From: Phocaeicola coprocola DSM 17136
GTDB lineage: Bacteria > Bacteroidota > Bacteroidia > Bacteroidales > Bacteroidaceae
Reading direction: 5' to 3'
Length of the DNA stretch: 64,000 nt
NCBI RefSeq assembly: GCF_000154845.1
Contig: NZ_DS981509.1
Coordinates: 121,392-185,391, forward strand
Shown in pieces: positions 1 to 8,137 of the stretch. Position numbers and translations under genes: made by a program. The notes under the pieces were generated by a model that saw nothing but the letters and a program-made list of their open reading frames with translations, did not search any database and had not been told where the DNA came from. Numbering within the stretch: the first letter of the stretch is position 1; each line of letters begins with the position of its first letter.

Positions 1-315
1 GAACGTATTTCCCCAAAGAAATCGTGGGAAGGTTCTATCGGTGGAGCTGTGTTCAGCATCATTGCAGCCATCGTTTTGGCACACTTCTTTACATTCCTGA
101 GCACCGGTGTATGGATTGGACTGGGACTGACTGTAGTAGTATTTGGAACATGGGGTGACCTGACCGAATCGCTGATGAAACGTACCCTCGGCATTAAAGA
201 TTCAAGCAATATCCTGCCTGGACACGGAGGTATGCTCGACCGCTTCGACAGTACTTTGATGGCCGTTCCAGCAGCTGTAGTATACCTGTATCTGGTAGGA
301 CTTATCCTTGCATAA
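1..315 (+). CDS. cdsA: Phosphatidate cytidylyltransferase, C-terminal part (5' end outside window)
   Basis: The frame is open from base 1 and ends with TAA at 313-315, so the window holds only the last 104 residues. The enzyme makes CDP-diacylglycerol from phosphatidic acid and CTP in the inner membrane, the entry step of phospholipid synthesis. The CdsA signature is visible: SPKKSWEG near the start, then MKRTLGIKDSS, LPGHGGMLDRFDS with the conserved His-Gly-Gly and Asp-Arg-x-Asp, and a last hydrophobic segment (AVVYLYLVGLILA). The GTG at 49 is an internal valine codon, not the start, because the family signature already begins before it. Family assignment is secure. Confidence 0.93.
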   Translation, partial: ERISPKKSWEGSIGGAVFSIIAAIVLAHFFTFLSTGVWIGLGLTVVVFGTWGDLTESLMKRTLGIKDSSNILPGHGGMLDRFDSTLMAVPAAVVYLYLVGLILA

Positions 316-321
316 GAGCAT

Positions 322-419
322 AAAAATCGCCCTTCATTTCTTCTATACGTTTCAGATATGCATCTTGCTATGCAACAAACTGATTCACAACGCATTGATA
401 AATAGAAGAAATGAAGGGC
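322..419 (-). terminator. Long-loop inverted repeat, candidate terminator of surE-lpxB
   Basis: An 18-bp perfect inverted repeat (gcccttcatttcttctat at 329-346 and its complement at 402-419) encloses a 55-base loop. Read on the minus strand the second arm is followed by gattttta, so it could terminate the lpxB transcript, whose stop lies at 529. The loop is unusually long for an intrinsic terminator. It also lies 3' of cdsA on the other strand. Confidence 0.45.
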
Positions 420-528
420 TTATTATGTCTGAAATTCGTACAAAAAATAAAAAAAACATCAAGAAGTTTTTCTACACTTTTGCTCTTCTTTCAACAAAGT
501 CTCCATGTAAAAACAGAAACCAATGGTA

Positions 529-1671
529 TCAGGCTTTGTGATTCGACTTTAACAAAGCTGTAATCTGAGATGCAGCACGTTCCGATGCTCCGGGTTCTCC
601 TAAAATTGCTATCAGCCGGTCGTATTCTGAATGCATAAGTGGACGTCCGCTTCCTCCCGGTACAATCTTAGCCAACTCCTTTTTTATATTGGCAACCGTC
701 ATACCGTCGGCAACCAGTTCAGTTACCACTTCACGGTCGGCTATCAGATTTACCAATGAAATGTATTTCACCTTCAAGATATGCCTGCGAAGGAAAGAAA
801 CCAACTTGCCTGCTGCCGTATAGTAACATACCACCTGAGGTACACGGAACAAAGCTGTTTCGAGCGTAGCTGTTCCCGAAGTAACCAGTGCAGCCTCAGC
901 CTGCTGCAACAAACGGTAAGTCTGCCCGAACACAATCTTCGTACTGCTGTCGATATATTGTTTGTAGAAATCAGGCTCAATACCAGGAGCTCCCGCCACC
1001 ACAAACTGATACTGCGGAAAACTGCGTGCTGCCTCAATCATACGCGACAGATTATCTTTGATTTCCTGCCGGCGACTTCCTGCAAGTAAGGCTATGACCG
1101 GTCTGTTTTCCAACCCATTGGCAGCAATAAATTCACTGAAAGTTTCCTCACCATTCTTCCGGAAATCATCCACAGCGTCGACACAAGGATTGCCCACATA
1201 ATGCACCGGATACTGGTGTTTCTTGAAAAAATCGACTTCGAAAGGCAGAATAGAAAACAGTTCATCTACATCGCGCTTGATATTTTTGATGCGATATTCC
1301 TTCCAAGCCCAAATCTTAGGCGAAATATAATAGTAGACAGGTATCCGCGTATGCTGTTTGATATATTCGGCTATCTTCAAGTTAAATCCCGGATAATCAA
1401 CGAGGATCAGCACATCCGGCTGCCACGCTTCAACATCCTTCTTGCAGTAGTCCATGTTACGGAAAATAGTACGCAAGTGAAGCAGTACAGGAATAAAACC
1501 CATATATGCCAGTTCACGGTAATGCTTTACGCAAGTACCTCCCACCGCCTTCATCAGATCGCCTCCGAAAAAACGAAATTCGGCCTGCGGATCTTCGTGC
1601 TGCAAGGCACGCATCAGGTTCGATGCATGCAAGTCGCCCGATGCCTCTCCTACTATCAGATAATATTTCAT
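529..1671 (-). CDS. lpxB: Lipid-A-disaccharide synthase
   Basis: This 380-aa protein has the normal LpxB length. It condenses UDP-2,3-diacylglucosamine with lipid X to form the lipid A disaccharide, on the cytoplasmic face of the inner membrane. The N-terminus MKYYLIVGEASGDLHASNLM carries the family's GE.SGD motif, followed by FFGGDLM, LVDYPGFNLK and YYISPKIWAWK, and a GT-B donor region with LAGSRRQEI and TSGTATLE. Its ATG overlaps the stop of the upstream surE by four bases (1668-1671), which indicates one transcript with translational coupling. Confidence 0.97.
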   Translation of the reverse strand: MKYYLIVGEASGDLHASNLMRALQHEDPQAEFRFFGGDLMKAVGGTCVKHYRELAYMGFIPVLLHLRTIFRNMDYCKKDVEAWQPDVLILVDYPGFNLKIAEYIKQHTRIPVYYYISPKIWAWKEYRIKNIKRDVDELFSILPFEVDFFKKHQYPVHYVGNPCVDAVDDFRKNGEETFSEFIAANGLENRPVIALLAGSRRQEIKDNLSRMIEAARSFPQYQFVVAGAPGIEPDFYKQYIDSSTKIVFGQTYRLLQQAEAALVTSGTATLETALFRVPQVVCYYTAAGKLVSFLRRHILKVKYISLVNLIADREVVTELVADGMTVANIKKELAKIVPGGSGRPLMHSEYDRLIAILGEPGASERAASQITALLKSNHKA

Positions 1672-2453
1672 ACGTTCCAGTTCCAGTGTTTCAAGTCTTC
1701 CATCAGCGAATATGCCGTCACATCAATTTGCGTAGGAGTAATGGCCACGTAACCGTGTTCCAACGCCCAGTGATCGGTATCTTCAGCATCAGGCTCGTTA
1801 TTCTGATACTCACCTGTCAGCCAATAATAATATCCGCCACGCGGATGATCTGCCTTAACAAATTCATTGGTCCATACCCCATCAGTCTGACGGCAGATAC
1901 GCACACCTTTCAGTTCGTTTGTATCAGGGAAATTCACATTCAGACACTTACCTACGGGAAGTTCCTTTGCAAGCACTTCTTCTACAATGCGGCGCACATA
2001 AGGCAGCGTTGCAGAAAAATCAGCATCCGCACTATGATTACAAAGCGAAAATCCTACCGAAGGGATTCCTTTCAGGCATCCTTCTATCACCACTCCCATC
2101 GTACCAGAGTAGTGTACATTGACCGACGAGTTGTCGCCATGATTAATACCTCCTATCACCATATCGGGCTTACGGGGAACCAAAGCGTGCAAAGCAAGTT
2201 TGACACAGTCGACAGGACTTCCCGAACACTTATATACAATGAGTCCCGGCTCCTGACGCATCTTTGTACAGCGAAGCGGATGCTCGGAAGTAATGGCTCC
2301 CGATGAACCCGAACGCGGCCCGTCGGGCGCAACAACAATGAGGTCGGCAACAGTGCGTAACGCAGCGATAAGTTCTTGTATTCCTTTGGCATTCACGCCA
2401 TCATCATTCGACAGCAATAAAAGAGGTCTTTCGTTTGTCATATATTTCTCCAT
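1668..2453 (-). CDS. surE: 5'/3'-nucleotidase SurE
   Basis: This is a 261-aa SurE family metal-dependent nucleotidase that removes phosphate from nucleoside monophosphates and helps stationary-phase survival. The metal site LLLSNDDGVNAKGI is near residue 12, followed by VVAPDGPRSGSSGAIT, GGINHGDNSS and SGTMGVVIEG, all family motifs. The start at 2453 gives MEKYMTNERP; the second Met at 2441 is a possible alternative. It is the first gene of a two-gene minus-strand operon with lpxB and is divergent from parA. Confidence 0.96.
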   Translation of the reverse strand: MEKYMTNERPLLLLSNDDGVNAKGIQELIAALRTVADLIVVAPDGPRSGSSGAITSEHPLRCTKMRQEPGLIVYKCSGSPVDCVKLALHALVPRKPDMVIGGINHGDNSSVNVHYSGTMGVVIEGCLKGIPSVGFSLCNHSADADFSATLPYVRRIVEEVLAKELPVGKCLNVNFPDTNELKGVRICRQTDGVWTNEFVKADHPRGGYYYWLTGEYQNNEPDAEDTDHWALEHGYVAITPTQIDVTAYSLMEDLKHWNWNV

Positions 2454-2525
2454 TAATAATCGCCGGTAAAGTTACAACAAATATTAATCTTCCCAAACCA
2501 CGACGAATAATTACAGATAAATCGT

Positions 2526-2533
2526 TATCTTTG
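2526..2533 (+). promoter_or_regulatory. Candidate -7 element ahead of parA
   Basis: TATCTTTG fits the Bacteroides sigma-ABfr -7 consensus TAnnTTTG. No clear TTTG -33 box is found about 20 bases upstream. Use of this site would leave a leader of about 110 bases before parA that contains the paired TTAT(T/C)AACA repeats. Confidence 0.45.
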
Positions 2534-2544
2534 CCTCGCCGAAG

Positions 2545-2573
2545 TTATTAACAAAAGCCGTAAGTTATCAACA
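2545..2573 (+). repeat. Two direct DnaA-box-like repeats upstream of parA
   Basis: ttattaaca (2545-2553) and ttatcaaca (2565-2573) lie in the same orientation, 20 bases start to start, each inside a longer shared AAGTTAT(T/C)AACA. Each differs from the DnaA box TTATnCACA at a single base. Their position in front of parAB makes an origin-proximal or autoregulatory role possible, but only two sites are seen. Confidence 0.4.
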
Positions 2574-2652
2574 TTTTCAAGAAATGTAGACATTTGCTGA
2601 TACATAGTTTCGACGATTATTTGTTACTTCGCAATCAGATAAACTGATTAAT

Positions 2653-3414
2653 ATGGGAAAAATTATTGCTTTAGCCAACCAAAAAGGTGGCGTAGGTAAG
2701 ACTACTACAACCATTAATCTGGCTGCATCATTAGCAACTCTCGAGAAGAAAGTGCTGGTAGTCGATGCCGACCCGCAGGCGAATGCTTCATCCGGTCTGG
2801 GAGTAGATTTAAAAGAAATAGATTGTTCTATTTATGAATGTCTTATCAATCAGACCGATATACGGGAAGCTATTTACACGACCGATATTGACGGATTGGA
2901 TATTATTCCTTCTCACATCGACCTCGTGGGAGCAGAAATCGAAATGCTGAACCTGGAAAACCGTGAGAAGATTATGAAAAAGGCATTAGAGCCGATGAAA
3001 AGTGAATACGATTATATTCTGATAGACTGTTCACCGTCGCTGGGGCTGATTACCATCAACGCACTGACAGCTGCCGATTCAGTCATCATTCCGGTACAAT
3101 GCGAATATTTTGCACTGGAAGGTATCAGCAAGCTGCTGAACACCATCAAGATAATCAAGACAAAACTGAACCCTTCGCTGGAAATAGAGGGTTTCCTGCT
3201 TACAATGTTCGACTCACGTCTGCGTCTGGCAAACCAGATATACGACGAAGTGAAACGTCATTTCCAGGAACTGGTATTCAAAACCATTATCCAGCGAAAT
3301 GTCAAACTGAGTGAGGCTCCCAGCCACGGAATACCTGCCATTTTGTACGATGCGGATTCTACAGGAGCAAAAAACCACCTGGCTTTGGCAAACGAAATTA
3401 TAAACAAAAATTAA
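2653..3414 (+). CDS. parA: Chromosome-partitioning ATPase ParA/Soj
   Basis: This 253-aa ParA-type P-loop ATPase uses ATP-dependent DNA binding together with ParB to segregate the origin region. The deviant Walker A motif KGGVGKTT is at residues 11-18 with the signature Lys11, followed by VVDADPQANAS (A') and ILIDCSPSLGL (Walker B). The length without an N-terminal HTH fits the chromosomal Soj class. parB follows after 31 bases. A short dyad (aatcag/ctgatt, 2633-2649) sits directly before the start codon, where a ribosome site would lie. DUF5683 and mltD continue the same strand. Confidence 0.96.
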   Translation: MGKIIALANQKGGVGKTTTTINLAASLATLEKKVLVVDADPQANASSGLGVDLKEIDCSIYECLINQTDIREAIYTTDIDGLDIIPSHIDLVGAEIEMLNLENREKIMKKALEPMKSEYDYILIDCSPSLGLITINALTAADSVIIPVQCEYFALEGISKLLNTIKIIKTKLNPSLEIEGFLLTMFDSRLRLANQIYDEVKRHFQELVFKTIIQRNVKLSEAPSHGIPAILYDADSTGAKNHLALANEIINKN

Positions 3415-3445
3415 GAAGCATAGAAAGCTGAAAGAATAAACAAAT

Positions 3446-4345
3446 ATGGCCGTACAGAAAAAATTTGCACTGGGCAGAGGACTCGACGCGCTGATTTCTA
3501 CAAACGACGAGGTTAAGACTTCGGGCTCTTCTTCCATCAACGAAGTGGAACTGAGTAAAATCTCGGTAAACCCGAACCAGCCGCGCCGCGAGTTCGATCC
3601 GATTGCCCTGCAAGAGCTTGCCGACTCAATAGCTGAAATCGGCATCATACAACCTATCACTTTACGCAAGCTGAATGAGGATTCATATCAGATAATAGCA
3701 GGAGAACGACGTTACCGTGCTTCTATACAGGCAGGACTGAAGACTATTCCTGCTTACATCCGTACTGCCGACGATGAGAATGTAATGGAAATGGCTCTGA
3801 TAGAGAATATCCAGCGCGAGGACTTGAACTCGCTGGAAATAGCTCTCGCCTACCAGCATCTGATCGAACAATATGAACTGACTCAGGAACGTCTGAGCGA
3901 ACGTGTAGGCAAGAAGCGTACTACCATCGCCAATTACCTGCGACTGCTTAAACTTCCTGCTCCGATACAGGTTGCACTGAAAAATAAAGAAATAGATATG
4001 GGGCACGCACGTGCCTTGCTTGCGCTGGATGACCCGAAGACACAGATACGTATTTTCAACGAAATAATAACCCAAGGGTATTCGGTCCGCAAGGTAGAAG
4101 AAATAGTAAAAGCCCTTTCAGCCGGCGAAAGCGTAGAGTCGGGAGGCAAGAAGATTGCTCCCAAAGGCGCCAAACTGTCTGAAGAATATACGATGTTGCA
4201 AAATCATCTATGTACCTTCTTCGGTACAAAGGTGCAGCTTTCGTGCAGCAACAAAGGAAAAGGTAAAATCAGTATCCCGTTCAGCAACGAAGCTGATCTG
4301 GAAAGAATCATGGAGATACTGGACTCATTGAAACCAAAAGAATAA
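3446..4345 (+). CDS. parB: Chromosome-partitioning protein ParB/Spo0J
   Basis: This 299-aa ParB family protein is a CTP-dependent DNA clamp that loads at parS and spreads. The N-terminus FALGRGLDAL is the usual ParA-interaction segment. It is followed by box I NPNQPRREFD (about residues 42-51), the CTP-binding box GERRYR at 86-91, an HTH around 150-175 (LSERVGKKRTTIANYLRLL) and a C-terminal dimerisation domain ending EILDSLKPKE. It is translated downstream of parA with a 31-base gap. No palindromic parS of the TGTTTCACGTGAAACA type was noticed in the window by eye. Confidence 0.96.
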   Translation: MAVQKKFALGRGLDALISTNDEVKTSGSSSINEVELSKISVNPNQPRREFDPIALQELADSIAEIGIIQPITLRKLNEDSYQIIAGERRYRASIQAGLKTIPAYIRTADDENVMEMALIENIQREDLNSLEIALAYQHLIEQYELTQERLSERVGKKRTTIANYLRLLKLPAPIQVALKNKEIDMGHARALLALDDPKTQIRIFNEIITQGYSVRKVEEIVKALSAGESVESGGKKIAPKGAKLSEEYTMLQNHLCTFFGTKVQLSCSNKGKGKISIPFSNEADLERIMEILDSLKPKE

Positions 4346-4357
4346 AAAGGACAAGTT

Positions 4358-5152
4358 TTGAGAGAACGATCGTTTACATATGTATTGTATATCGTACTGA
4401 TGCTCTGTTTCGCATGGGGAGGAAGTACGGAAGGATATGCACAACGTGCACTCAAGCACCGGAAAGGCTTACTGAATGCCGATTCGATACGCGCGCAAAA
4501 CGTGGCCGACCGCCTTGCTTTACCCGATACGCTGAATATACGTCAAAAGCGCATCGAGGAACTGGAAGCTCCGGTAGATACGGCCAGACTTATGCGTCAG
4601 AGTGACTCTTTGCAAAGCCGGAAACCTGTAACCATAAAGGAGAAAAAGAAATGGCTTCCCACTCCCAATAATTCTATCTGGCTGTCGCTTGCCATACCCG
4701 GAGCAGGTCAGATATACAACCGGAAGTATTGGAAACTGCCTATCGTTTATGGAGGTTTCGTGGGATGTACTTATGCATTGACCTGGAACAGCAAGATGTA
4801 TAAGGATTATACACAGGCATATCAGGACATCATGAGTGACAATCCGAATAACGACAGTTATATGGATTTCCTGCCAGCCGGATATACCAAAGAAGATGTA
4901 CAAAACAGACTCGATTATTATCAAGAGTTGTTCCGTAAACGAAAAGATGTCTTCCGTCGTCAGCGAGATTTAAGTATAATTGCTTTCATCGGAGTTTATC
5001 TGTTGTCGGTAATCGACGCGTATGTCGACGCTGAGCTATCGAACTTCGATATATCGAACGATCTGGGAATGACACTGGAACCTGCAATATTTAACGATGC
5101 ATACCGCAAGCTTCCTCAAGGAATAGGCTTGCAATGCAGTATTAGATTTTAA
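4358..5152 (+). CDS. DUF5683 family secreted/membrane protein
   Basis: The protein is 264 aa when read from the TTG codon at 4358. That start is preferred because it restores a signal-type N-terminus, MRERSFTYVLYIVLMLCFAW, ending near GYAQ, with a purine-rich AAAAAGGACA just upstream. The middle has SIWLSLAIPGAGQIYNRKYWKLPIVYGG, the hallmark of DUF5683 (glycine-rich TM region with GAGQ.YN), a second hydrophobic stretch near LSIIAFIGVYLLSVIDAY, and a C-terminus resembling an outer-membrane strand. The function is unknown. It lies 12 bases after parB and 3 bases before mltD, a gene order I recall as common in Bacteroides. Confidence 0.85.
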   Translation: MRERSFTYVLYIVLMLCFAWGGSTEGYAQRALKHRKGLLNADSIRAQNVADRLALPDTLNIRQKRIEELEAPVDTARLMRQSDSLQSRKPVTIKEKKKWLPTPNNSIWLSLAIPGAGQIYNRKYWKLPIVYGGFVGCTYALTWNSKMYKDYTQAYQDIMSDNPNNDSYMDFLPAGYTKEDVQNRLDYYQELFRKRKDVFRRQRDLSIIAFIGVYLLSVIDAYVDAELSNFDISNDLGMTLEPAIFNDAYRKLPQGIGLQCSIRF

Positions 5153-5155
5153 ATT

Positions 5156-6415
5156 ATGAAAAAACTATGTATTGGCATACTCGCCTTCCTTAGCTTTTCG
5201 CCCCTCTTTGCCCAACAAACGGAAAAGAGTATTGTCGTCCGCTCCAGTTCAGGTGTGGAGGCAGCTGCCGATTTGCCCGAAGGTATGCTTTCTGAAACAG
5301 ACAGTTTATATCTGGACTGGATTTCGAAAAATTATATCAATCTGGGAGAAAACTGTACTGCGACTTCTACCAATCCGGAAGTAAGCGACTCTATCTACAT
5401 GGATCGTCTGCAACGTATTCCGGCCATCATCGAAATGCCGTATAACGAAGTGGTGCGCAAATTTATCGACATGTATGCTACCCGCTTGCGACAGAAGATT
5501 GCATTCATGCTGAGTGCTAATAATTTCTACATGCCCATCTTCGAAGAGGCACTCGACTTGCACGACCTGCCGCTGGAGTTAAAATATCTTCCTGTAATCG
5601 AATCGGCCTTAAACCCGATGGCAACTTCCCGTCAGGGAGCCGTAGGCTTATGGCAGTTCATGCTGGCTACAGGTAAAATTTACGGACTGCAAGTAACCAG
5701 TCTGATAGACGAACGTCGTGACCCGATCAAATCTACTCGTGCCGCAGCACGTTATCTGAAAGACTTATACGATATCTATCACGACTGGAATCTGGTACTT
5801 GCGGCTTACAATTGCGGTCCGGGCACAATAAACAAAGCTATCCGACGTTCGGGAGGAGAAAAGGACTTCTGGAAGCTATACAATTATCTGCCTCAGGAAA
5901 CTCGTGGATATGTGCCGGCATTTATCGCTGCAAACTATATCATGACCTATTACTGTGAGCATAACATCAGCCCGCTGGAAATGAGAATGCCGGAAGGAAC
6001 AGATACTATACACATATCTCGTCCGCTCAACCTCCAGCAGATAGCCGCCGTATGCAACTCAAACATCGATGAACTTCGTGCCTTGAATCCGGAGTTTAAA
6101 AAAGACATCATTCCTGGAAATGAGAAGCCTTATGCGCTTCGCTTGTCCAACAAGATGATGAGCTGTTTCCTCGAAAACGAAGACAGCATCTATAACTATA
6201 AACCGGAGGTCTATCAGACACGACGCAGCAAAGTAGAAGTAGCCGATGTTAAATCGTCTGCCAAATCAGGAAAAGCCGTTTATCACAGAATCAGAAACGG
6301 AGAAACCTTGGGAGGCATTGCAGCCAAATATGGAGTAAGCGTATCGCAGTTACGCAGATTGAACGGAATCAAAGGCAGTAACATACGTGCCGGAAGATCA
6401 CTCCGCATCCGATAA
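5156..6415 (+). CDS. mltD: Membrane-bound lytic murein transglycosylase D-like, SLT plus LysM
   Basis: This 419-aa secreted peptidoglycan-cleaving enzyme forms 1,6-anhydromuropeptides. A signal peptide (MKKLCIGILAFLSFSPLFAQ) precedes a goose-type/SLT transglycosylase domain at about 125-260 with the catalytic Glu149 in PVIESALNP, then GAVGLWQFM and AAYNCGPGTINKAI. A single LysM domain at about 374-419 starts at YHRIRNGETLGGIA. Only one clear LysM is seen, although a second degenerate one may lie near 285-330. It is the last gene of the parA operon before a strong terminator. Confidence 0.93.
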   Translation: MKKLCIGILAFLSFSPLFAQQTEKSIVVRSSSGVEAAADLPEGMLSETDSLYLDWISKNYINLGENCTATSTNPEVSDSIYMDRLQRIPAIIEMPYNEVVRKFIDMYATRLRQKIAFMLSANNFYMPIFEEALDLHDLPLELKYLPVIESALNPMATSRQGAVGLWQFMLATGKIYGLQVTSLIDERRDPIKSTRAAARYLKDLYDIYHDWNLVLAAYNCGPGTINKAIRRSGGEKDFWKLYNYLPQETRGYVPAFIAANYIMTYYCEHNISPLEMRMPEGTDTIHISRPLNLQQIAAVCNSNIDELRALNPEFKKDIIPGNEKPYALRLSNKMMSCFLENEDSIYNYKPEVYQTRRSKVEVADVKSSAKSGKAVYHRIRNGETLGGIAAKYGVSVSQLRRLNGIKGSNIRAGRSLRIR

Positions 6416-6443
6416 GTATCATATTTTTACACCGAAATATCAT

Positions 6444-6486
6444 AAAAACCATCCCGACAATCCCAAGATTTGTCAGGATGGTTTTT
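6444..6486 (+). terminator. Intrinsic terminator after mltD
   Basis: AAAAACCATCCCGACAA pairs with TTGTCAGGATGGTTTTT around a short loop, with U-rich sequence on the 3' side. It ends the parA-parB-DUF5683-mltD transcript 29 bases after the stop codon and just before the IS insertion. Confidence 0.85.
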
Positions 6487-6508
6487 CATTTTTCTATCTT
6501 CCTTTTCC

Positions 6509-6517
6509 ATAGCTTTG
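6509..6517. repeat. Target-site duplication, left copy
   Basis: atagctttg occurs directly outside the left inverted repeat and again at 8053-8061 outside the right one. A 9-bp duplication is in the range usual for ISAs1-type elements. Confidence 0.9.
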
Positions 6518-6665
6518 CACGGCTCTTTCATTTAAGCTTAGATAAAGGCACATAATTCCCCCACCCACTTCTTATGGGAAGTAGGGATTTTGTTATGATT
6601 GATACCCAAAACGTTACGAATCCTCTGAAATTACAAATTATCTCATTTTTGATCCAGCATATGTA

Positions 6666-7772
6666 TCATTGCGGTAAAGTCCAAGAAAGTTCTCTAATAA
6701 GTTCGGCCGTTCCCTTAGCCTTGTCGGAGAGCTTTTTCCTTTTACCTTTCCATATAGAAAGTATTGCCAGTACTATCCTCTGTATCGTGTCAAGGTTTCT
6801 GGCGGACCTTGCACTATTCCGCCTGATGAAGTCCTGCCTCAGGTTGCGGTCAAGGTCCCAGTGCATGCTTTCTATTGCCCAATGCATTCTGGCTATTGTA
6901 CTCAGCCGCCTGGCACTTCCGTGAAAACTGGAGACATAGAACCTCCTCTCGGAAGATTTCTGACCATCAGATTTTCTCTCCGTTGCAGTCCGTATTTCGA
7001 CAACCGTCAGATTTCCATTCCACTTTTTCCTGTCCGTAATCAGGTCATTTCCACGAAAGATACGGCATACTCTGGTCTCTATTCTGCCATGTTCAAGAAA
7101 AGGGCCTTCCGAATATACATCCACAGGCTCTGCAAGTTCGACATTGTCCTCAACCCCATATCGCAGAGTTCTCTGGTTTGCCTTCAGCTCGATAAGGAAA
7201 TCACCGCCTTTTTCCCGGATTTTATCTATGATGGCTTTCTGGAAGGACATGGCGTCTGCCGTAACTATGCATCCTGACACATCCACCTTGTCCAACAGTT
7301 TGGGTACGGAAGTTATCTCGTTGCTTTTTTCTTCACACATGTCCGTGGCAAGGGTGAAACCTCCTTCAAGGGAATAGGCGGATACGATGTCGGGGGTGCG
7401 TCCGTTTTCAAGTACCGTCCCTCTCATTGCCTTGCCGTCAATACAGAGGATGTCTCCGGCACAACCGACAAGCTCATCATGGAAGGTGGAGGTAAATTCA
7501 GACATCCGCTCAGACATGGCTTCATCATCAATATGTTTGAATATACGGCAGAGCGTAGGTTCAGAAGGCACACCGTCCAACAAAATTCCTAAAGAGCGGA
7601 AGCGTTTCAGATTACGCTCGCCGAATCTGATTATATCCGGTCTTGTCATACACTTGCCCAGCCGTCCGAGTATTACAAGGAGAAGAATATCTTCCAGCTT
7701 GTATTTGTAGTTTCCCTTGTCTGTCCTGCGGTAATCCGGCACTGATTTCACAAATTCTTTCAGATGTTTCAT
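6666..7772 (-). CDS. ISAs1 family DDE transposase
   Basis: This 368-aa transposase catalyses cut-and-paste or copy-out movement of the surrounding IS. The N-terminal DDE_Tnp_1-associated domain (VPDYRRTDKGNYKYKLEDIL, PSEPTLCRIF) is followed by the DDE catalytic domain. The likely triad is Asp112 in LCIDGKAMRG, Asp173 in VTADAMSFQ and Glu301 in HWAIESMHWDLD, with the typical RNLRQD following. Full family length with no frameshift suggests it is active. It is transcribed towards mltD, opposite to both flanking genes. Confidence 0.93.
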   Translation of the reverse strand: MKHLKEFVKSVPDYRRTDKGNYKYKLEDILLLVILGRLGKCMTRPDIIRFGERNLKRFRSLGILLDGVPSEPTLCRIFKHIDDEAMSERMSEFTSTFHDELVGCAGDILCIDGKAMRGTVLENGRTPDIVSAYSLEGGFTLATDMCEEKSNEITSVPKLLDKVDVSGCIVTADAMSFQKAIIDKIREKGGDFLIELKANQRTLRYGVEDNVELAEPVDVYSEGPFLEHGRIETRVCRIFRGNDLITDRKKWNGNLTVVEIRTATERKSDGQKSSERRFYVSSFHGSARRLSTIARMHWAIESMHWDLDRNLRQDFIRRNSARSARNLDTIQRIVLAILSIWKGKRKKLSDKAKGTAELIRELSWTLPQ

Positions 7773-7875
7773 TATGCTGCCACGACGGCAGAATGCATGT
7801 TTCTTTTTTATATATTAGACATGCAAAATGTTGCATATCAGCAAAATAAATCTTATTTTTGCATAGCGAAAATTA

Positions 7876-7920
7876 AGGCGGAAATCAAAAAACGACCTCT
7901 GTCGCATTTGATTTCCGCCT
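7876..7920. other. Strong hairpin inside the IS, upstream of the transposase
   Basis: A 14-bp perfect stem (aggcggaaatcaaa / tttgatttccgcct) has an inner CGAC/GTCG stem, about 100 bases upstream of the transposase start. Its position fits a structure that blocks or insulates transposase expression from transcription entering through the right end; that role is inference. Confidence 0.6.
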
Positions 7921-8052
7921 ACAAAAATAATTTTATATGAACGATAAAAAGAAACACCGGAAGCGGTGCTTCCTGCATCGCTGTGCGCAAAAATAATGGT
8001 TTTTCGGAGAATAACAAGGATTATAGAGGTTGTTTTAAATGAAAGAGCCGTG

Positions 8053-8061
8053 ATAGCTTTG
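8053..8061. repeat. Target-site duplication, right copy
   Basis: atagctttg, identical to 6509-6517, lies directly outside the right IS end. Confidence 0.9.
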
Positions 8062-8083
8062 TAAGAAAAAACTTCATTCTACT

Positions 8084-8112
8084 TGTTAAATTCTTTATTT
8101 TCTTTATTTTTG
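8084..8112 (+). promoter_or_regulatory. Promoter of the rel gene
   Basis: A -33-like TTG (8084-8086) and -7 element TATTTTTG (8105-8112) are separated by 18 bases, close to the Bacteroides TTTG/TAnnTTTG arrangement. The -33 element lies 31 bases inside the host side of the IS end, so the insertion left the core promoter intact. Confidence 0.6.
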
Positions 8113-8137
8113 CAATATAGATTAAGGGAGTAATACA

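Larger units (their letters stand above)
6518..8052 (-). mobile_element. Complete ISAs1-like insertion sequence, 1,535 bp
   Basis: The ends are defined by an 18-bp perfect terminal inverted repeat, cacggctctttcatttaa at 6518-6535 and its complement at 8035-8052, flanked by the 9-bp duplication atagctttg (6509-6517 and 8053-8061). It carries one intact transposase gene on the minus strand (6666-7772). Intact ends, an intact ORF and an unmutated duplication point to a recent insertion. Removing the element and one duplication copy rejoins the mltD terminator region to the rel promoter region. The 280 bases between transposase start and right end are long for this family and hold a strong hairpin. 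Confidence 0.92.

Noticed and set aside
49..315. GTG at 49 as a true start of cdsA
   Set aside because: The frame stays open to base 1 and family motifs occur before the GTG.
329..419. Site-specific invertible promoter
   Set aside because: No recombinase gene is near and no promoter motif with the right orientation lies in the 55-base loop; kept only as a low-interest possibility.
308..541. 77-codon plus-strand frame after cdsA
   Set aside because: It overlaps the inverted repeat and the end of lpxB, has no protein-like pattern and is AT-rich by chance.
1201..2306. Long plus-strand frames opposite lpxB and surE
   Set aside because: They are antisense shadows of two conserved genes with no recognisable family.
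2454..5152. parS centromere site
   Set aside because: No TGTTTCACGTGAAACA-like palindrome was found by eye around parAB.
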